Origin: Cohnella baijiui | GTDB lineage: Bacteria; Bacillota; Bacilli; Paenibacillales; Paenibacillaceae | Direction: 5' to 3' | Assembly: GCF_020731285.1 (NCBI RefSeq) | Contig: NZ_JAJFOW010000018.1 | Coordinates: 46,801-110,800 of the forward strand | Length of the DNA stretch: 64,000 nt | In this document: piece by piece, positions 25,770 through 33,688 of the stretch | Position numbering within the stretch: the first letter of the stretch is position 1 | How the letters are laid out: the number at the start of each line of letters is the position of its first letter | Translations under genes and position numbers: made by a program | Notes under the pieces: generated by a model | The model's input: only the letters and a program-made list of their open reading frames with translations | What the model was told of the DNA's origin: nothing | The model's database searches: none

Positions 25770-26893
25770 GCGGCATCGGCGAAAGGGAGTTAAAGTCGGC
25801 CTTAAGCAAAGATTTGCTGGGCTGGTACAAGGTGGCGAAGCGGGATCTGCCATGGCGCAGAAGCCGGGATCCGTACCATATCTGGATCTCGGAAATCATG
25901 CTGCAGCAGACCCGGGTCGAGACGGTCATTCCGTATTTCCTCCGGTTTACGGAGAAGTTTCCGACCGTAACGGATCTGGCCGCCGCGCCGGAAGAGGACG
26001 TGCTTAAAGCCTGGGAAGGCTTGGGGTACTACTCGCGCGCGCGCAATCTCCAGGCGGCGGCCCGGGAAGTCGTCGAACGCTACGGCGGGCGGGTGCCGGA
26101 CGACAAGGCGGCGGTATCCGGACTGAAGGGCGTAGGACCGTACACGTCCGGCGCGATTTTGAGCATCGCGTTCAACCGGCCGGAACCGGCTGTGGACGGC
26201 AACGTCATGCGCGTGCTGTCGCGCTACTTTTGCATCGACGAGGATATCGCCCGGCCGGCCACCCGTATCGGGATGGAAGGACTGGCCCGGGAGCTGATCC
26301 CGGAAGGCGAAGCTGCCGACTTCAATCAGGCGCTCATGGAGCTCGGTGCGATGATCTGCACGCCCAAGTCGCCGAGCTGTCTGGCTTGCCCGGTCATGAC
26401 GCACTGCCAGGGGCGGCTGGCGGGCCGGGAGGAAGAACTGCCGATCAAGAGCAAGGCCAAGCCGCCCAAGCCGCAGTACAGGCTCGCGGCTTTGACGATG
26501 GACGCGGCGGGCCGGGTGCTCGTTCGGCAGCGGCCGTCCCAGGGGCTCCTCGCCCGGCTGTGGGAGCTGCCGCACGTCGAAATTCCCGCCCCGGAGCAGT
26601 GGCGCTCGGACGAGGCCGCCCCTGCGCTGCTCGCCGCCGCGCTGGCCGCGGAGGGGCTGGCGATCCGGCCGGAGCGGCATATCGCCGACGCCGAGCATAT
26701 CTTTACGCATCTGCACTGGTACGTCCGCGTCTGGACCGCCGTCATCGCCGACGATTCGCCGCCGCCGCCCGGCTGCCGGTGGATCGGCCCGGCGGAGTTC
26801 GAGCTGCTGGCGTGGCCGAATCTGTTCCGCAAGCTGTTGTCGCAGCATTTTTCGGGCGCGTTGGAGGCGGCGGCAGGCGTCCAAGCAGACTGA
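25766..26893 (+). CDS. mutY: A/G-specific adenine glycosylase
   Basis: 375 residues. The catalytic helix-hairpin-helix domain carries DLPWRRSRDPYHIWISEIML, then QQTRVETVIPYF, and GLKGVGPYTSGAILS with catalytic Asp in PAVDGNVMRV. The four-cysteine [4Fe-4S] loop CTPKSPSCLACPVMTHC has the expected C-x6-C-x2-C-x5-C spacing. A C-terminal MutT-like domain (about 230-360) recognises 8-oxoguanine. It removes adenine mispaired with 8-oxoG. Its ATG overlaps the araC stop (ATGA). Confidence 0.96.
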   Translation: MSGIGERELKSALSKDLLGWYKVAKRDLPWRRSRDPYHIWISEIMLQQTRVETVIPYFLRFTEKFPTVTDLAAAPEEDVLKAWEGLGYYSRARNLQAAAREVVERYGGRVPDDKAAVSGLKGVGPYTSGAILSIAFNRPEPAVDGNVMRVLSRYFCIDEDIARPATRIGMEGLARELIPEGEAADFNQALMELGAMICTPKSPSCLACPVMTHCQGRLAGREEELPIKSKAKPPKPQYRLAALTMDAAGRVLVRQRPSQGLLARLWELPHVEIPAPEQWRSDEAAPALLAAALAAEGLAIRPERHIADAEHIFTHLHWYVRVWTAVIADDSPPPPGCRWIGPAEFELLAWPNLFRKLLSQHFSGALEAAAGVQAD

Positions 26894-27048
26894 CCGTCGG
26901 ACCGGGTGGAGCGGACAAAGTCGACGAGCGCGATCCAGGTGGCCGGATCGCCGCGGTTATGGTAACATCATCCCTAAAAGTGGAAGGGATGTTCCCGCGG
27001 CGGCCGCAGGCGAGTCGTCCGGCGTCCGTCCCGGTAAGGAGGCGACCG

Positions 27049-27324
27049 ATGAGCACGCCCTTGAAGCTGCCTAAAGAACGCAAGGAGCAGATCGTCGATC
27101 AGGTGCAGGCTTTTTTCGAGACGGAACGCGGCGAAGAGATCGGGCGGCTGGCCGCCGAACAGCTGATCGACCTGATGATCGGAGCGCTGGGTCCGGCGAT
27201 CTACAATCAAGCGATCGGGGATGCGAGGCAGACGCTGCAGCTGAAGATGGCGGCGCTGGAGGATGAGCTGTACGCGCTCGAGCGGCCGCTGGCCGATCCC
27301 CGCAGAGCGAGGGACGGACGATGA
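27049..27324 (+). CDS. DUF2164-family protein
   Basis: 91 residues, predicted all-helical and charged. The opening LKLPKERKEQIVDQVQAFFE and the block EEIGRLAAEQLIDLMIGALG followed by IYNQAIGDA are the DUF2164 pattern. The function is unknown. AAGGAGG (27036-27042) six bases before ATG 27049 decides the start; the frame runs much further upstream inside mutY, but that part is not coding in this frame. The stop overlaps the next ATG. Confidence 0.8.
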   Translation: MSTPLKLPKERKEQIVDQVQAFFETERGEEIGRLAAEQLIDLMIGALGPAIYNQAIGDARQTLQLKMAALEDELYALERPLADPRRARDGR

Positions 27325-27656
27325 TGAAGAAGCTGGCGGCTGGCGGCGCGCTGCTCCTGTGCGGCATCATGCTCTATATCGGGGTGCATATCGGGGCGGT
27401 GCTGCAGATGACGCGGCAGCCGGGCTTTGGCAATCCGGCGGGGACGTACATGGCGGCGCTCCGGGAGACCGGGGGACTCGCCGGATTTTGGATCGCCGTC
27501 ATCCTCGGCGTTCTGGGCATAATCTGCATGGCCTGGGCATTTTCCGGGCCGCTGCTGCGGGAGTCGGCCGGAGCGATCCGCGATGCGGACGAACACTTCG
27601 AAGCCCGACGCGCCGCGGAGCAAGGCTCGGACGAGCGCCCGGGCGGGCGGGCGTGA
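27321..27656 (+). CDS. Small membrane protein, unknown
   Basis: 111 residues with two predicted membrane helices, about 7-27 (AGGALLLCGIMLYIGVHIGA) and 53-73 (FWIAVILGVLGIICMAWAF). A charged cytoplasmic tail with many Arg/Glu/Ala follows. I recognise no family. Its ATG overlaps the DUF2164 stop, so the two are coupled. A 52-bp tandem array starts about 110 bp after it. Confidence 0.6.
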   Translation: MMKKLAAGGALLLCGIMLYIGVHIGAVLQMTRQPGFGNPAGTYMAALRETGGLAGFWIAVILGVLGIICMAWAFSGPLLRESAGAIRDADEHFEARRAAEQGSDERPGGRA

Positions 27657-27766
27657 CGGACGGACGTTTCCGCTAGCGACTCGGGAGTCTTGCTGGCGAT
27701 TGGCGGTTCCGGCGGATAGACGAACCGGCTCTGTGGCCTGCAGGAGCGAGGGGGTTTACTGTACAT

Positions 27767-28390
27767 GGATACGCTGGGTGCCGGGATCGAGTGTGTGTGT
27801 GCGGTATTTCTTACTGCTCATAGCACGCTGAGTGCCGGGATCGAGCGCGTGTGCGGTATTTCTTACTGCTCATAGCTCGTTGGGTGCCGGGATCGAGCGT
27901 ATGTGCGGTATTTCTTACTGCTCATAGCACGCTGAGTACCGGGATCGAGCGCATGTGTGGTATTTCTTACTGCTCATAGCTCCATGAGTGCCGGGATCGA
28001 GCATGTGTGTGGTATTTCTTACTGAACTCATAGCACGCTGGGTGCCGGGATCGAGCGCATGTGTGGTATTTCTTACTGCTCATAGCTCGTTGGGTGCCGG
28101 GATCGAGCGCATGTACGGTATTTCTTACTGCTCATAGCTCGCTGAGTGCCGGGATCGAGCGCGTGTGTGGTATTTCTTACTGCTCATAGCTCGCTGAGTG
28201 CCGGGATCGAGCGCATGTACGGTATTTCTTACTGCTCATAGCTCGCTGGGTGCCGGGATCGAGCATGTGTGTGGTATTTCTTACAGCTCATAGCTCGTTG
28301 GGTGCCGGGATCGAGCGCATGTGCGGCATTTCTTTACTTCATTACTCGCCAAGTCCCGGTCTGCGCCGATTGTGCGGTACATTTGCCACT
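27767..28390. repeat. 52-bp tandem array 1 (11 units plus a degenerate one)
   Basis: The element CCGGGATCGAG starts at 27781, 27835, 27887, 27939, 27991, 28045, 28097, 28149, 28201, 28253 and 28305. The step is 52 bp, or 54 in two cases, and a degraded twelfth unit follows at about 28355. Within each unit a core with arms ATGTGyGGTA and TACTGCTCAT around TTTCT is an imperfect dyad, and the linker has GCTCG/CGAGC. There are no unique spacers, so it is not CRISPR. It fills most of the gap between convergent genes (27657-28497); nothing else is seen there. Confidence 0.93.
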
Positions 28391-28433
28391 CTATTCGTTC
28401 CTGTGAACTCCGTCGCCCTATCAAAGACCACCA

Positions 28434-28479
28434 AAAAAAGGCCATCCGCGCAAGCCGAGCTTGCGGAGGATGGCCTTTT
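28434..28479 (-). terminator. sodA terminator
   Basis: AAAAAGGCCATCC on the plus strand pairs with GGATGGCCTTTT, with an inner CGCAAG/CTTGCG stem. Read on the minus strand it follows the sodA stop and ends in a long T-run. Confidence 0.88.
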
Positions 28480-28497
28480 CGCGATGCGGTCGGCAGC

Positions 28498-29109
28498 TTA
28501 CTTGGCAGCGTCGTAGCGCTTGCCTACGGCGTCCCAGTTCACGACGTTCCAGAACGCGCCGATGTAATCCGGACGCTTGTTTTGATATTTCAGATAGTAA
28601 GCGTGCTCCCAGACGTCCAGACCGAGGAGCGGCGTGTCGCCTTCCATGATCGGGGAGTCTTGGTTCGGCAGGCTGTACACTTTGAGCTTGCCGTCTTTGC
28701 CGAGCGCGAGCCAAGCCCAGCCGGAGCCGAAGCGGGTCGTCGCAGCAGCGGCGAACGATTCCTTGAACTTGTCAAAGCCGCCCAGCTCGCTGTCGATCGC
28801 GGCTGCCAGGGCGCCCGTCGGAGCTCCGCCGGCGTTCGGGCCGATGACTTCCCAGAAGAGGGAGTGGTTCGCATGGCCGCCGCCGTTGTTGCGGACCGCG
28901 GTCCGGATCGATTCCGGAACGGCGTTCAGGTCGGCGATCAGATCTTCGATGCTCTTGTCCGCCAGTTCGGGAGCGGATTCCAACGCTTTGTTGAGGTTCG
29001 TGACGTAAGTATTGTGGTGACGATCGTGGTGGATCTCCATCGTCTGCGCGTCGATGTGCGGTTCGAGCGCATCGTTCGCGTAAGGAAGAGCGGGCAATAC
29101 GTGTGCCAT
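28498..29109 (-). CDS. sodA: Superoxide dismutase, Mn/Fe type
   Basis: 203 residues, the normal length. It has the N-terminal LPALPYANDALEPHIDAQTM with the first metal His, GGGHANHSLFWEVIGP with the second, and the C-terminal DVWEHAYYLKYQNKRPDYI with Asp and the last His. It dismutates superoxide in the cytoplasm; manganese is more likely than iron from the overall similarity to bacillar SodA. AAGGAGG lies 11-17 bases before the start. A sigma-A promoter and a terminator frame it as a single-gene unit. A second, extended homologue lies at 45124. Confidence 0.97.
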   Translation of the reverse strand: MAHVLPALPYANDALEPHIDAQTMEIHHDRHHNTYVTNLNKALESAPELADKSIEDLIADLNAVPESIRTAVRNNGGGHANHSLFWEVIGPNAGGAPTGALAAAIDSELGGFDKFKESFAAAATTRFGSGWAWLALGKDGKLKVYSLPNQDSPIMEGDTPLLGLDVWEHAYYLKYQNKRPDYIGAFWNVVNWDAVGKRYDAAK

Positions 29110-29152
29110 GAATAGAAAACCTCCTTAGAACTGGGTAATAACCTTCCTCTGT

Positions 29153-29181
29153 ATTATCTCTGATTTTCCATAGTAAATCAA
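29153..29181 (-). promoter_or_regulatory. sodA promoter
   Basis: On the minus strand TTGATT (29181-29176), a 17-bp spacer and GATAAT (29158-29153), about 45 bp before the sodA start. Confidence 0.65.
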
Positions 29182-29344
29182 CAAGGATGTTTAGAAAGTC
29201 GGTCCAACGGACCCAACCTGGTTAGATTGTCCTAGACCGTCTTTTGTATACATAAGACATCCGGAGCAGGGAGCTCGATCTTATAATAGCCGAATTTCGC
29301 CAAAATCACCGATATTGGTACATTTAGTGAGGATAACACCATGC

Positions 29345-29366
29345 AAACGCTTCGTTTAAAGCGTTT
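29345..29366. promoter_or_regulatory. Perfect 22-bp dyad, cre-like, in 514-bp gap
   Basis: AAACGCTT-N6-AAGCGTTT between divergent sodA and the GNAT gene. The overlapping TTAAAGCGTTTTCA (29356-29369) differs from the CcpA cre consensus at one position. An A/T-rich stretch follows (29390-29420). No gene is supported between 29110 and 29623. Confidence 0.5.
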
Positions 29367-29623
29367 TCACGCTTATTCCCTCGTTTTCTACAAAAAAATT
29401 TATGTTTTCTTTACAAAAAGGGAGGAAATCTTCGAAAAATTGTCGTAAGATTAATATTACGTTAAAGCGACGTTCGAACCGCTAAGACAGCTTCGCCGCC
29501 CGCAGGGGAGGCTTCAGGCGTCTATATCGGGAGCGAATCGGCCGGGAACGGTTCTCGCCGACCTTTTGCCGATTCATCCAATCAACACCGCCTCTACTTT
29601 AACTGAATCCGGGGAGATCACAC

Positions 29624-30046
29624 ATGCAGATTCGAGCGTTCCAACTATCGGACTACCGTTCCGTTGCCGAGCTTCTTGAAATTGCGTTATCGGAGGAATG
29701 CTGCGAAGAGACGATGTCGGCTTTGTCCAGACAGCTCTCTTGGGACAGCGAACTGGTTCTGGTCGCCGTAAAGGCGGAAGAGATCGTCGGCGTCATGATC
29801 GGCACGATCGACCAGAGCAAGGGGTATGTGTATCGCATCGCCGTCCATCCGGACAATCGCCGCCAAGGCGTAGGGAGATCGCTGGTCTCCGCGATGAACG
29901 TACGTTTCCGCCAACGGAACGTGCTGAAGGTGTTGATTGCAGGGGACAAGCACAACGAAATGCTGCTTCCGTTTTACCAGTCAATGGGGGAACAAGCGCT
30001 CGATCTCGTGAAGCTGTCCCGTCCGTTGTCGATCGTAGCGGGCTGA
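29624..30046 (+). CDS. GNAT-family N-acetyltransferase
   Basis: 140 residues with the GNAT fold. Motif A, the acetyl-CoA pyrophosphate loop, is IAVHPDNRRQGVGRSLVSAM (about 71-90). It is preceded by the beta-4 strand VGVMIGTIDQ and followed by LKVLIAGDKHNE and LPFYQSMGE. GGGGAG before the start supports ATG 29624. The substrate is unknown. It is followed by a short gap and then ntdP. Confidence 0.85.
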   Translation: MQIRAFQLSDYRSVAELLEIALSEECCEETMSALSRQLSWDSELVLVAVKAEEIVGVMIGTIDQSKGYVYRIAVHPDNRRQGVGRSLVSAMNVRFRQRNVLKVLIAGDKHNEMLLPFYQSMGEQALDLVKLSRPLSIVAG

Positions 30047-30188
30047 AGACAAGGGCAGAACGGACAAGCAGGACCAAGGAGAGCATATCTTACGCGTCGA
30101 CAGGGGCCGATTTATTCGGTTGCTTTTGGCCATAAGATATGCTTTTCTTATATTATCTTATCCGGATTTCGGCAGGGGGCTTGTCAGC

Positions 30189-30767
30189 ATGGAGCGCAGC
30201 GGCCTGATACCGTCTTCTTACGAGCGCTGTACGATCAAGAGTTTCAAGCATAACGGCTCGGTGCACCGCGTGTGGCTCGAGAATTGGCAAGTGCCGACGG
30301 ACAAGCTCCGCCCCATGCATGCCGATCAAGCGATGAAGGTGTTTGTGAACGACCATACCCCGATTCGGGAGGCGGACGGCAAAGAGTGGGTCAGCCGCGT
30401 CCCCGCGGTGTCGTTCTTCATCCCCGGCGAATGGTTCAACGTGGTGGCGCTGCTGGAAGACCGAGGCGTCCGGTATTATTGCAACGTGGCGTCTCCGCCC
30501 TACCGCTACGGCGATGTGCTGACCTACATCGATTACGATCTCGACGTGGTTTTGCTGCCGGGCGGGACGAGCCAGGAGCTCGACCGCGACGAGTACGACC
30601 GGCACAAGGAAGATTACCGCTACAGCCCGTCCGTCCAAGTGCAGGTGGAGAGCGGACTGCGGGCGCTGCACGACCGGATCGCGGCCTACGCCTCCCCGTT
30701 CGGGGACGAAGCGGTGCGCGAGTATTACGAGGATTGGAAACGTCAGATCGCGAGCGAGGGAGACTAG
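30189..30767 (+). CDS. ntdP: Nucleoside tri-/diphosphatase, DUF402 (YgaC/Ntdp) family
   Basis: 192 residues with the family pattern of Bacillus YgaC: IKSFKHNGSVHRVWLENW, DGKEWVSRVPAVSFF, EWFNVVALLEDRGVRYYCNV and YIDYDLDVVLLP with the metal-binding acidic residues, then EDEYDRHK-like LDRDEYDRHKEDY. Members hydrolyse nucleoside tri- and diphosphates with divalent metal. ATG 30189 has GGGGG nine bases upstream; the frame is open further up, but that part is unlike the family. lepB follows six bases later, so the two share a transcript. Confidence 0.85.
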   Translation: MERSGLIPSSYERCTIKSFKHNGSVHRVWLENWQVPTDKLRPMHADQAMKVFVNDHTPIREADGKEWVSRVPAVSFFIPGEWFNVVALLEDRGVRYYCNVASPPYRYGDVLTYIDYDLDVVLLPGGTSQELDRDEYDRHKEDYRYSPSVQVQVESGLRALHDRIAAYASPFGDEAVREYYEDWKRQIASEGD

Positions 30768-30773
30768 ACAGCG

Positions 30774-31361
30774 ATGAAGGATCCCGCAAATAGCATCCCG
30801 CCGGGAAGAACGCGCGCCGCAAAGGCGCCTCGGCCGGCATGGCTGAGAGAGGTCGTGGACTGGTGCAAAGCTCTCGCCATCGCCCTGATTGTCCTCTTTC
30901 TGTTGAAGACGTTCGTATTCCAACTGTCGACGGTGAAGAGCATCTCCATGCAGCCGACGCTGTACGAGCGCGAGTGGCTGTTCATTAACAAGATCGTCTA
31001 CGAGACCGGGCATCCGAAGCGCGCCGACGTCGTTGTGTTGAAGGACCCGAGCGATGACGACGGCAAGAAGAAATATCTCGTCAAACGGATCGTCGGCGTC
31101 CCCGGCGATACCGTCGAGGCGCGCGGCGGCCAGTTCTACCTGAACGGGGAGCTGAAGGTGGAGGCGTATACCGACGCCGCGATCGAGGACGGCGATTTCG
31201 GCCCGGTCAAAGTGAGCGAGGGCCACTACTTTGTGATGGGCGACAACCGCCACATGGACGCCAGCAAGGATAGCCGCGCGTTCAAGGAAGTGCCCGAGAA
31301 GGCGATCATCGGCCGCGCCGAATTCGTCATTTGGCCGATCACCCGTTGGATGCAGCTCTGA
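30774..31361 (+). CDS. lepB: Type I signal peptidase
   Basis: 195 residues with one N-terminal membrane helix (about 33-50, ALAIALIVLFLLKTFVF). The catalytic Ser58 is in SISMQPT and the general-base Lys104 in KKKYLVKRIVGVPGD; the C-terminal GHYFVMGDNR block with DSR completes the site. It cleaves signal peptides from exported pre-proteins on the outer membrane face. It is six bases behind ntdP. Confidence 0.95.
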   Translation: MKDPANSIPPGRTRAAKAPRPAWLREVVDWCKALAIALIVLFLLKTFVFQLSTVKSISMQPTLYEREWLFINKIVYETGHPKRADVVVLKDPSDDDGKKKYLVKRIVGVPGDTVEARGGQFYLNGELKVEAYTDAAIEDGDFGPVKVSEGHYFVMGDNRHMDASKDSRAFKEVPEKAIIGRAEFVIWPITRWMQL

Positions 31362-31439
31362 CCCACATCATAGACACCGACGGCGACCCGCTGGCGCGCA
31401 AGGCGATCCATCCGGTCCGCCGGCAAGGAGGGACGACGG

Positions 31440-32651
31440 ATGGCAGCTAGCCGCGCAGCGGAAGCGCAGAAGAGAGACCGGGCATTTTGGCTCCGGCTGA
31501 AGGAAGAAATGGTCGCGGCCGCGCCCGCGCTCGGCATCGACAAGATCGGCGTGGCCTCTCCCGATCCGTTCGTGGAGCTGAAGGAGCGCCTCGTCCGGCA
31601 TCGCGAGCTGGGATACGAATCCGGCTTTGAAGAGCCGGATCTGGACAAGCGGACGAATCCCGCCCTGCTGTTCGACGAACCGCGGTCGATCATCGCCATC
31701 GCCGTGGCCTATCCGTCCAAGTTGAAGGACCCGCCGGTTTCGGAGCCGGGCGCGCGGCGGGGCATCCTGTCGCGCTCGGCCTGGGGCGAGGATTACCACC
31801 GGGTGCTGAACGTGCGCCTCGAAAGGCTCGCGGCCTGGCTGGCGGAGCGGGTGCCGGAGGCGCGGGGGCTGTCCATGGTGGACACGGGCGCGCTGTCCGA
31901 TCGCGCGGTCGCCGAACGGGCGGGCATCGGCTGGAGCGGCAAAAACAGTCTGATCCTGACGTCGGAGTGGGGATCTTGGGTGTACCTCGGGGAGATGATC
32001 ACGAATTTGCCCCTGCCGCCCGATACGCCGGCAGAGGACGGCTGCGGCGAGTGCACCAAATGCATCGACGCCTGTCCGACCGGCGCGCTCGTCGGTCCCG
32101 GCCAGCTGAACGCGCAGAAATGCATCTCTTTCCTGACCCAGACCAAGGGGATCGTGGCCGACGAGATGATGACGAAGATCGGCAACCGGCTGTACGGCTG
32201 CGATACGTGTCAGATCGTCTGCCCCGTCAATCGGGGCAAGGACGCCCGCCATCACCCTGAGCTGCTGCCCGATCCGGAGGTGGCCAAGCCGCTGCTGCAG
32301 CCGCTTCTCACGCTCGGCAACCGCGAATTCAAGGAGCGGTTCGGGTCGAGCAGCGCGGCATGGCGGGGACGCAAGCCGATTCAGCGCAACGCGTTGATCG
32401 GCCTCGGCAACTTCCGCGACGAGGCGGCCGTGCCGGATATCGCGCGCGTGCTGCGCGAGGATCCGCGCTTCGAGCTGCGGGCGACGGCGGCTTGGGCGCT
32501 CGGCCGCATCGGCGGCGAGGAAGCCGAAGCGGCGCTGCGTGAGGCGGCGGAGACGGACCGGGACGGCGAAGTGGTCGCGGCTGCGGGCCGCGCGCTGGTC
32601 GCGTTGGCGCAGCCGGATCGGCGGACGGCACGGAAGAGCGAACAACGATGA
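31440..32651 (+). CDS. queG: Epoxyqueuosine reductase
   Basis: 403 residues. The N-terminal cobalamin-binding part carries RSIIAIAVAYPSK and DTGALSDRAVAERAGIGWSG. Two [4Fe-4S] clusters follow (CGECTKCIDACPTGAL near 203, YGCDTCQIVCPVN near 254). The C-terminal 80 residues form HEAT-like helices (AAWALGRIGGEEAEAALREA). It reduces epoxyqueuosine to queuosine in tRNA. GGAGG precedes ATG 31440. ogt follows 13 bases after the stop and is probably co-transcribed. Confidence 0.95.
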   Translation: MAASRAAEAQKRDRAFWLRLKEEMVAAAPALGIDKIGVASPDPFVELKERLVRHRELGYESGFEEPDLDKRTNPALLFDEPRSIIAIAVAYPSKLKDPPVSEPGARRGILSRSAWGEDYHRVLNVRLERLAAWLAERVPEARGLSMVDTGALSDRAVAERAGIGWSGKNSLILTSEWGSWVYLGEMITNLPLPPDTPAEDGCGECTKCIDACPTGALVGPGQLNAQKCISFLTQTKGIVADEMMTKIGNRLYGCDTCQIVCPVNRGKDARHHPELLPDPEVAKPLLQPLLTLGNREFKERFGSSSAAWRGRKPIQRNALIGLGNFRDEAAVPDIARVLREDPRFELRATAAWALGRIGGEEAEAALREAAETDRDGEVVAAAGRALVALAQPDRRTARKSEQR

Positions 32652-32664
32652 GGAGGCGTCCGAC

Positions 32665-33276
32665 ATGATGAATCGACTCGGAACGAGGGCGCAGGCAGGA
32701 ACCGGCGGGACGGACGCCTCCCAGGCGCTCGTATGGACGGAGACGGACAGCCCGCTCGGGAAGCTGACCCTCTGCCGGTCGGAGGCGGGGCTTTGCCGCG
32801 TGGAATTCGGCGGCTGGGAAGCGCGGAGCTGCTCGGCCAAGGCTTGGGCGCACCGCTGGTCCCCGGCTTCCCCGTTCCGCGAGGATGCGGAGGACGAGCT
32901 GCTTCGCGAAGCGGCGGAGCAGCTGCGCCGCTATTTTGCGGGCGAGCTGAGGACGTTCGACCTGCCGCTCGACCTGAAGGGGACGCCGTTCCAGCGGCAG
33001 GTGTGGCAGGCGCTCCGCGACGTGCCGTACGGCGAGACGGCCGCTTACCGCGACATCGCCGCCGCCGTGGGCGCGCCCAAAGCCGTTCGCGCCGTCGGCG
33101 GCGCGAACAACCGCAATCCGGTGCCGATCATCGTCCCCTGCCACCGGATCATCGGCGCCAACGGCGCCATGGTCGGCTACGGCGGCGGCCTTCCGATCAA
33201 AGAGCACCTGCTGGCGTTGGAGAGCAGCCTGGTTGGGGCGGAAGCCATGGGCCATGGAAGAGAATCGCTGGTTTGA
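32665..33276 (+). CDS. ogt: Methylated-DNA-protein cysteine methyltransferase
   Basis: 203 residues, longer than the usual 160-180 by an N-terminal stretch of about 20. The active-site motif VPIIVPCHRIIGANG has the methyl-accepting Cys159. FQRQVWQALRDVPYGETAAY is the family helix-turn-helix that binds DNA. It removes O6-alkyl groups from guanine in a single suicidal transfer. GAGGAGG (32650-32656), overlapping the queG stop, decides ATG 32665. A strong terminator follows. Confidence 0.94.
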   Translation: MMNRLGTRAQAGTGGTDASQALVWTETDSPLGKLTLCRSEAGLCRVEFGGWEARSCSAKAWAHRWSPASPFREDAEDELLREAAEQLRRYFAGELRTFDLPLDLKGTPFQRQVWQALRDVPYGETAAYRDIAAAVGAPKAVRAVGGANNRNPVPIIVPCHRIIGANGAMVGYGGGLPIKEHLLALESSLVGAEAMGHGRESLV

Positions 33277-33295
33277 CGAAGCCGGCCGGAATGTG

Positions 33296-33346
33296 AAAAA
33301 AGCTGGTCCGGGGTCGCAGATGTCGACCGCCGGGCCAGCTTTTTTC
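33296..33346 (+). terminator. Terminator after queG-ogt
   Basis: AAAAAAGCTGG pairs with CCAGCTTTTTT; an inner CCGG/CCGG stem adds to it. Ends in six T residues. Confidence 0.88.
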
Positions 33347-33384
33347 ATGCGTCGAGCAGGGCTGCGTAAGCTCTTCGCCGATCG

Positions 33385-33644
33385 GCGGGAGATAACCGCA
33401 GAATGCGGTTAACACGGCCTGCGCAGGTCCGAATCTGCGGGAGATACCCGCAGAATGCGGTTAACGCGGCCTATGCTGGCCCGGATCCGCGGGAGATACC
33501 CGCAAAATGCGGTTATCGTGGCCCGCGCAGGCCCGGATCGGCGGGAGGTAACCGCAAAAGGCGGTTATCGTGGCCCGCGTAGGCCCGGATCGGCGGGAGG
33601 TAACCGTAAAATGCGGTTACCGCGGCCACGCGGCCACGCGCCCC
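33385..33644. repeat. 52-bp tandem array 2 (five units)
   Basis: GCGGGAG starts at 33385, 33437, 33489, 33541 and 33593, an exact 52-bp step. Each unit holds a dyad with arms like TAACCGCA and TGCGGTTA around a purine loop, and a GGCC-rich linker. Outer dyad bases vary in pairs (GATA/TATC in unit 3, GGTAACC/GGTTACC in unit 5). The last unit degrades at its end. It fills the gap between convergent ogt and the ATPase gene (33277-33688). Confidence 0.93.
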
Positions 33645-33688
33645 AGCCTATCGGCATCGCCGGGAGGCCTGTGTGCCGTGACGCGGCG

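Noticed and set aside
27767..28390. CRISPR array
   Set aside because: The whole 52-bp unit repeats, including the part that would be spacer; there are no unique spacers and no cas genes.
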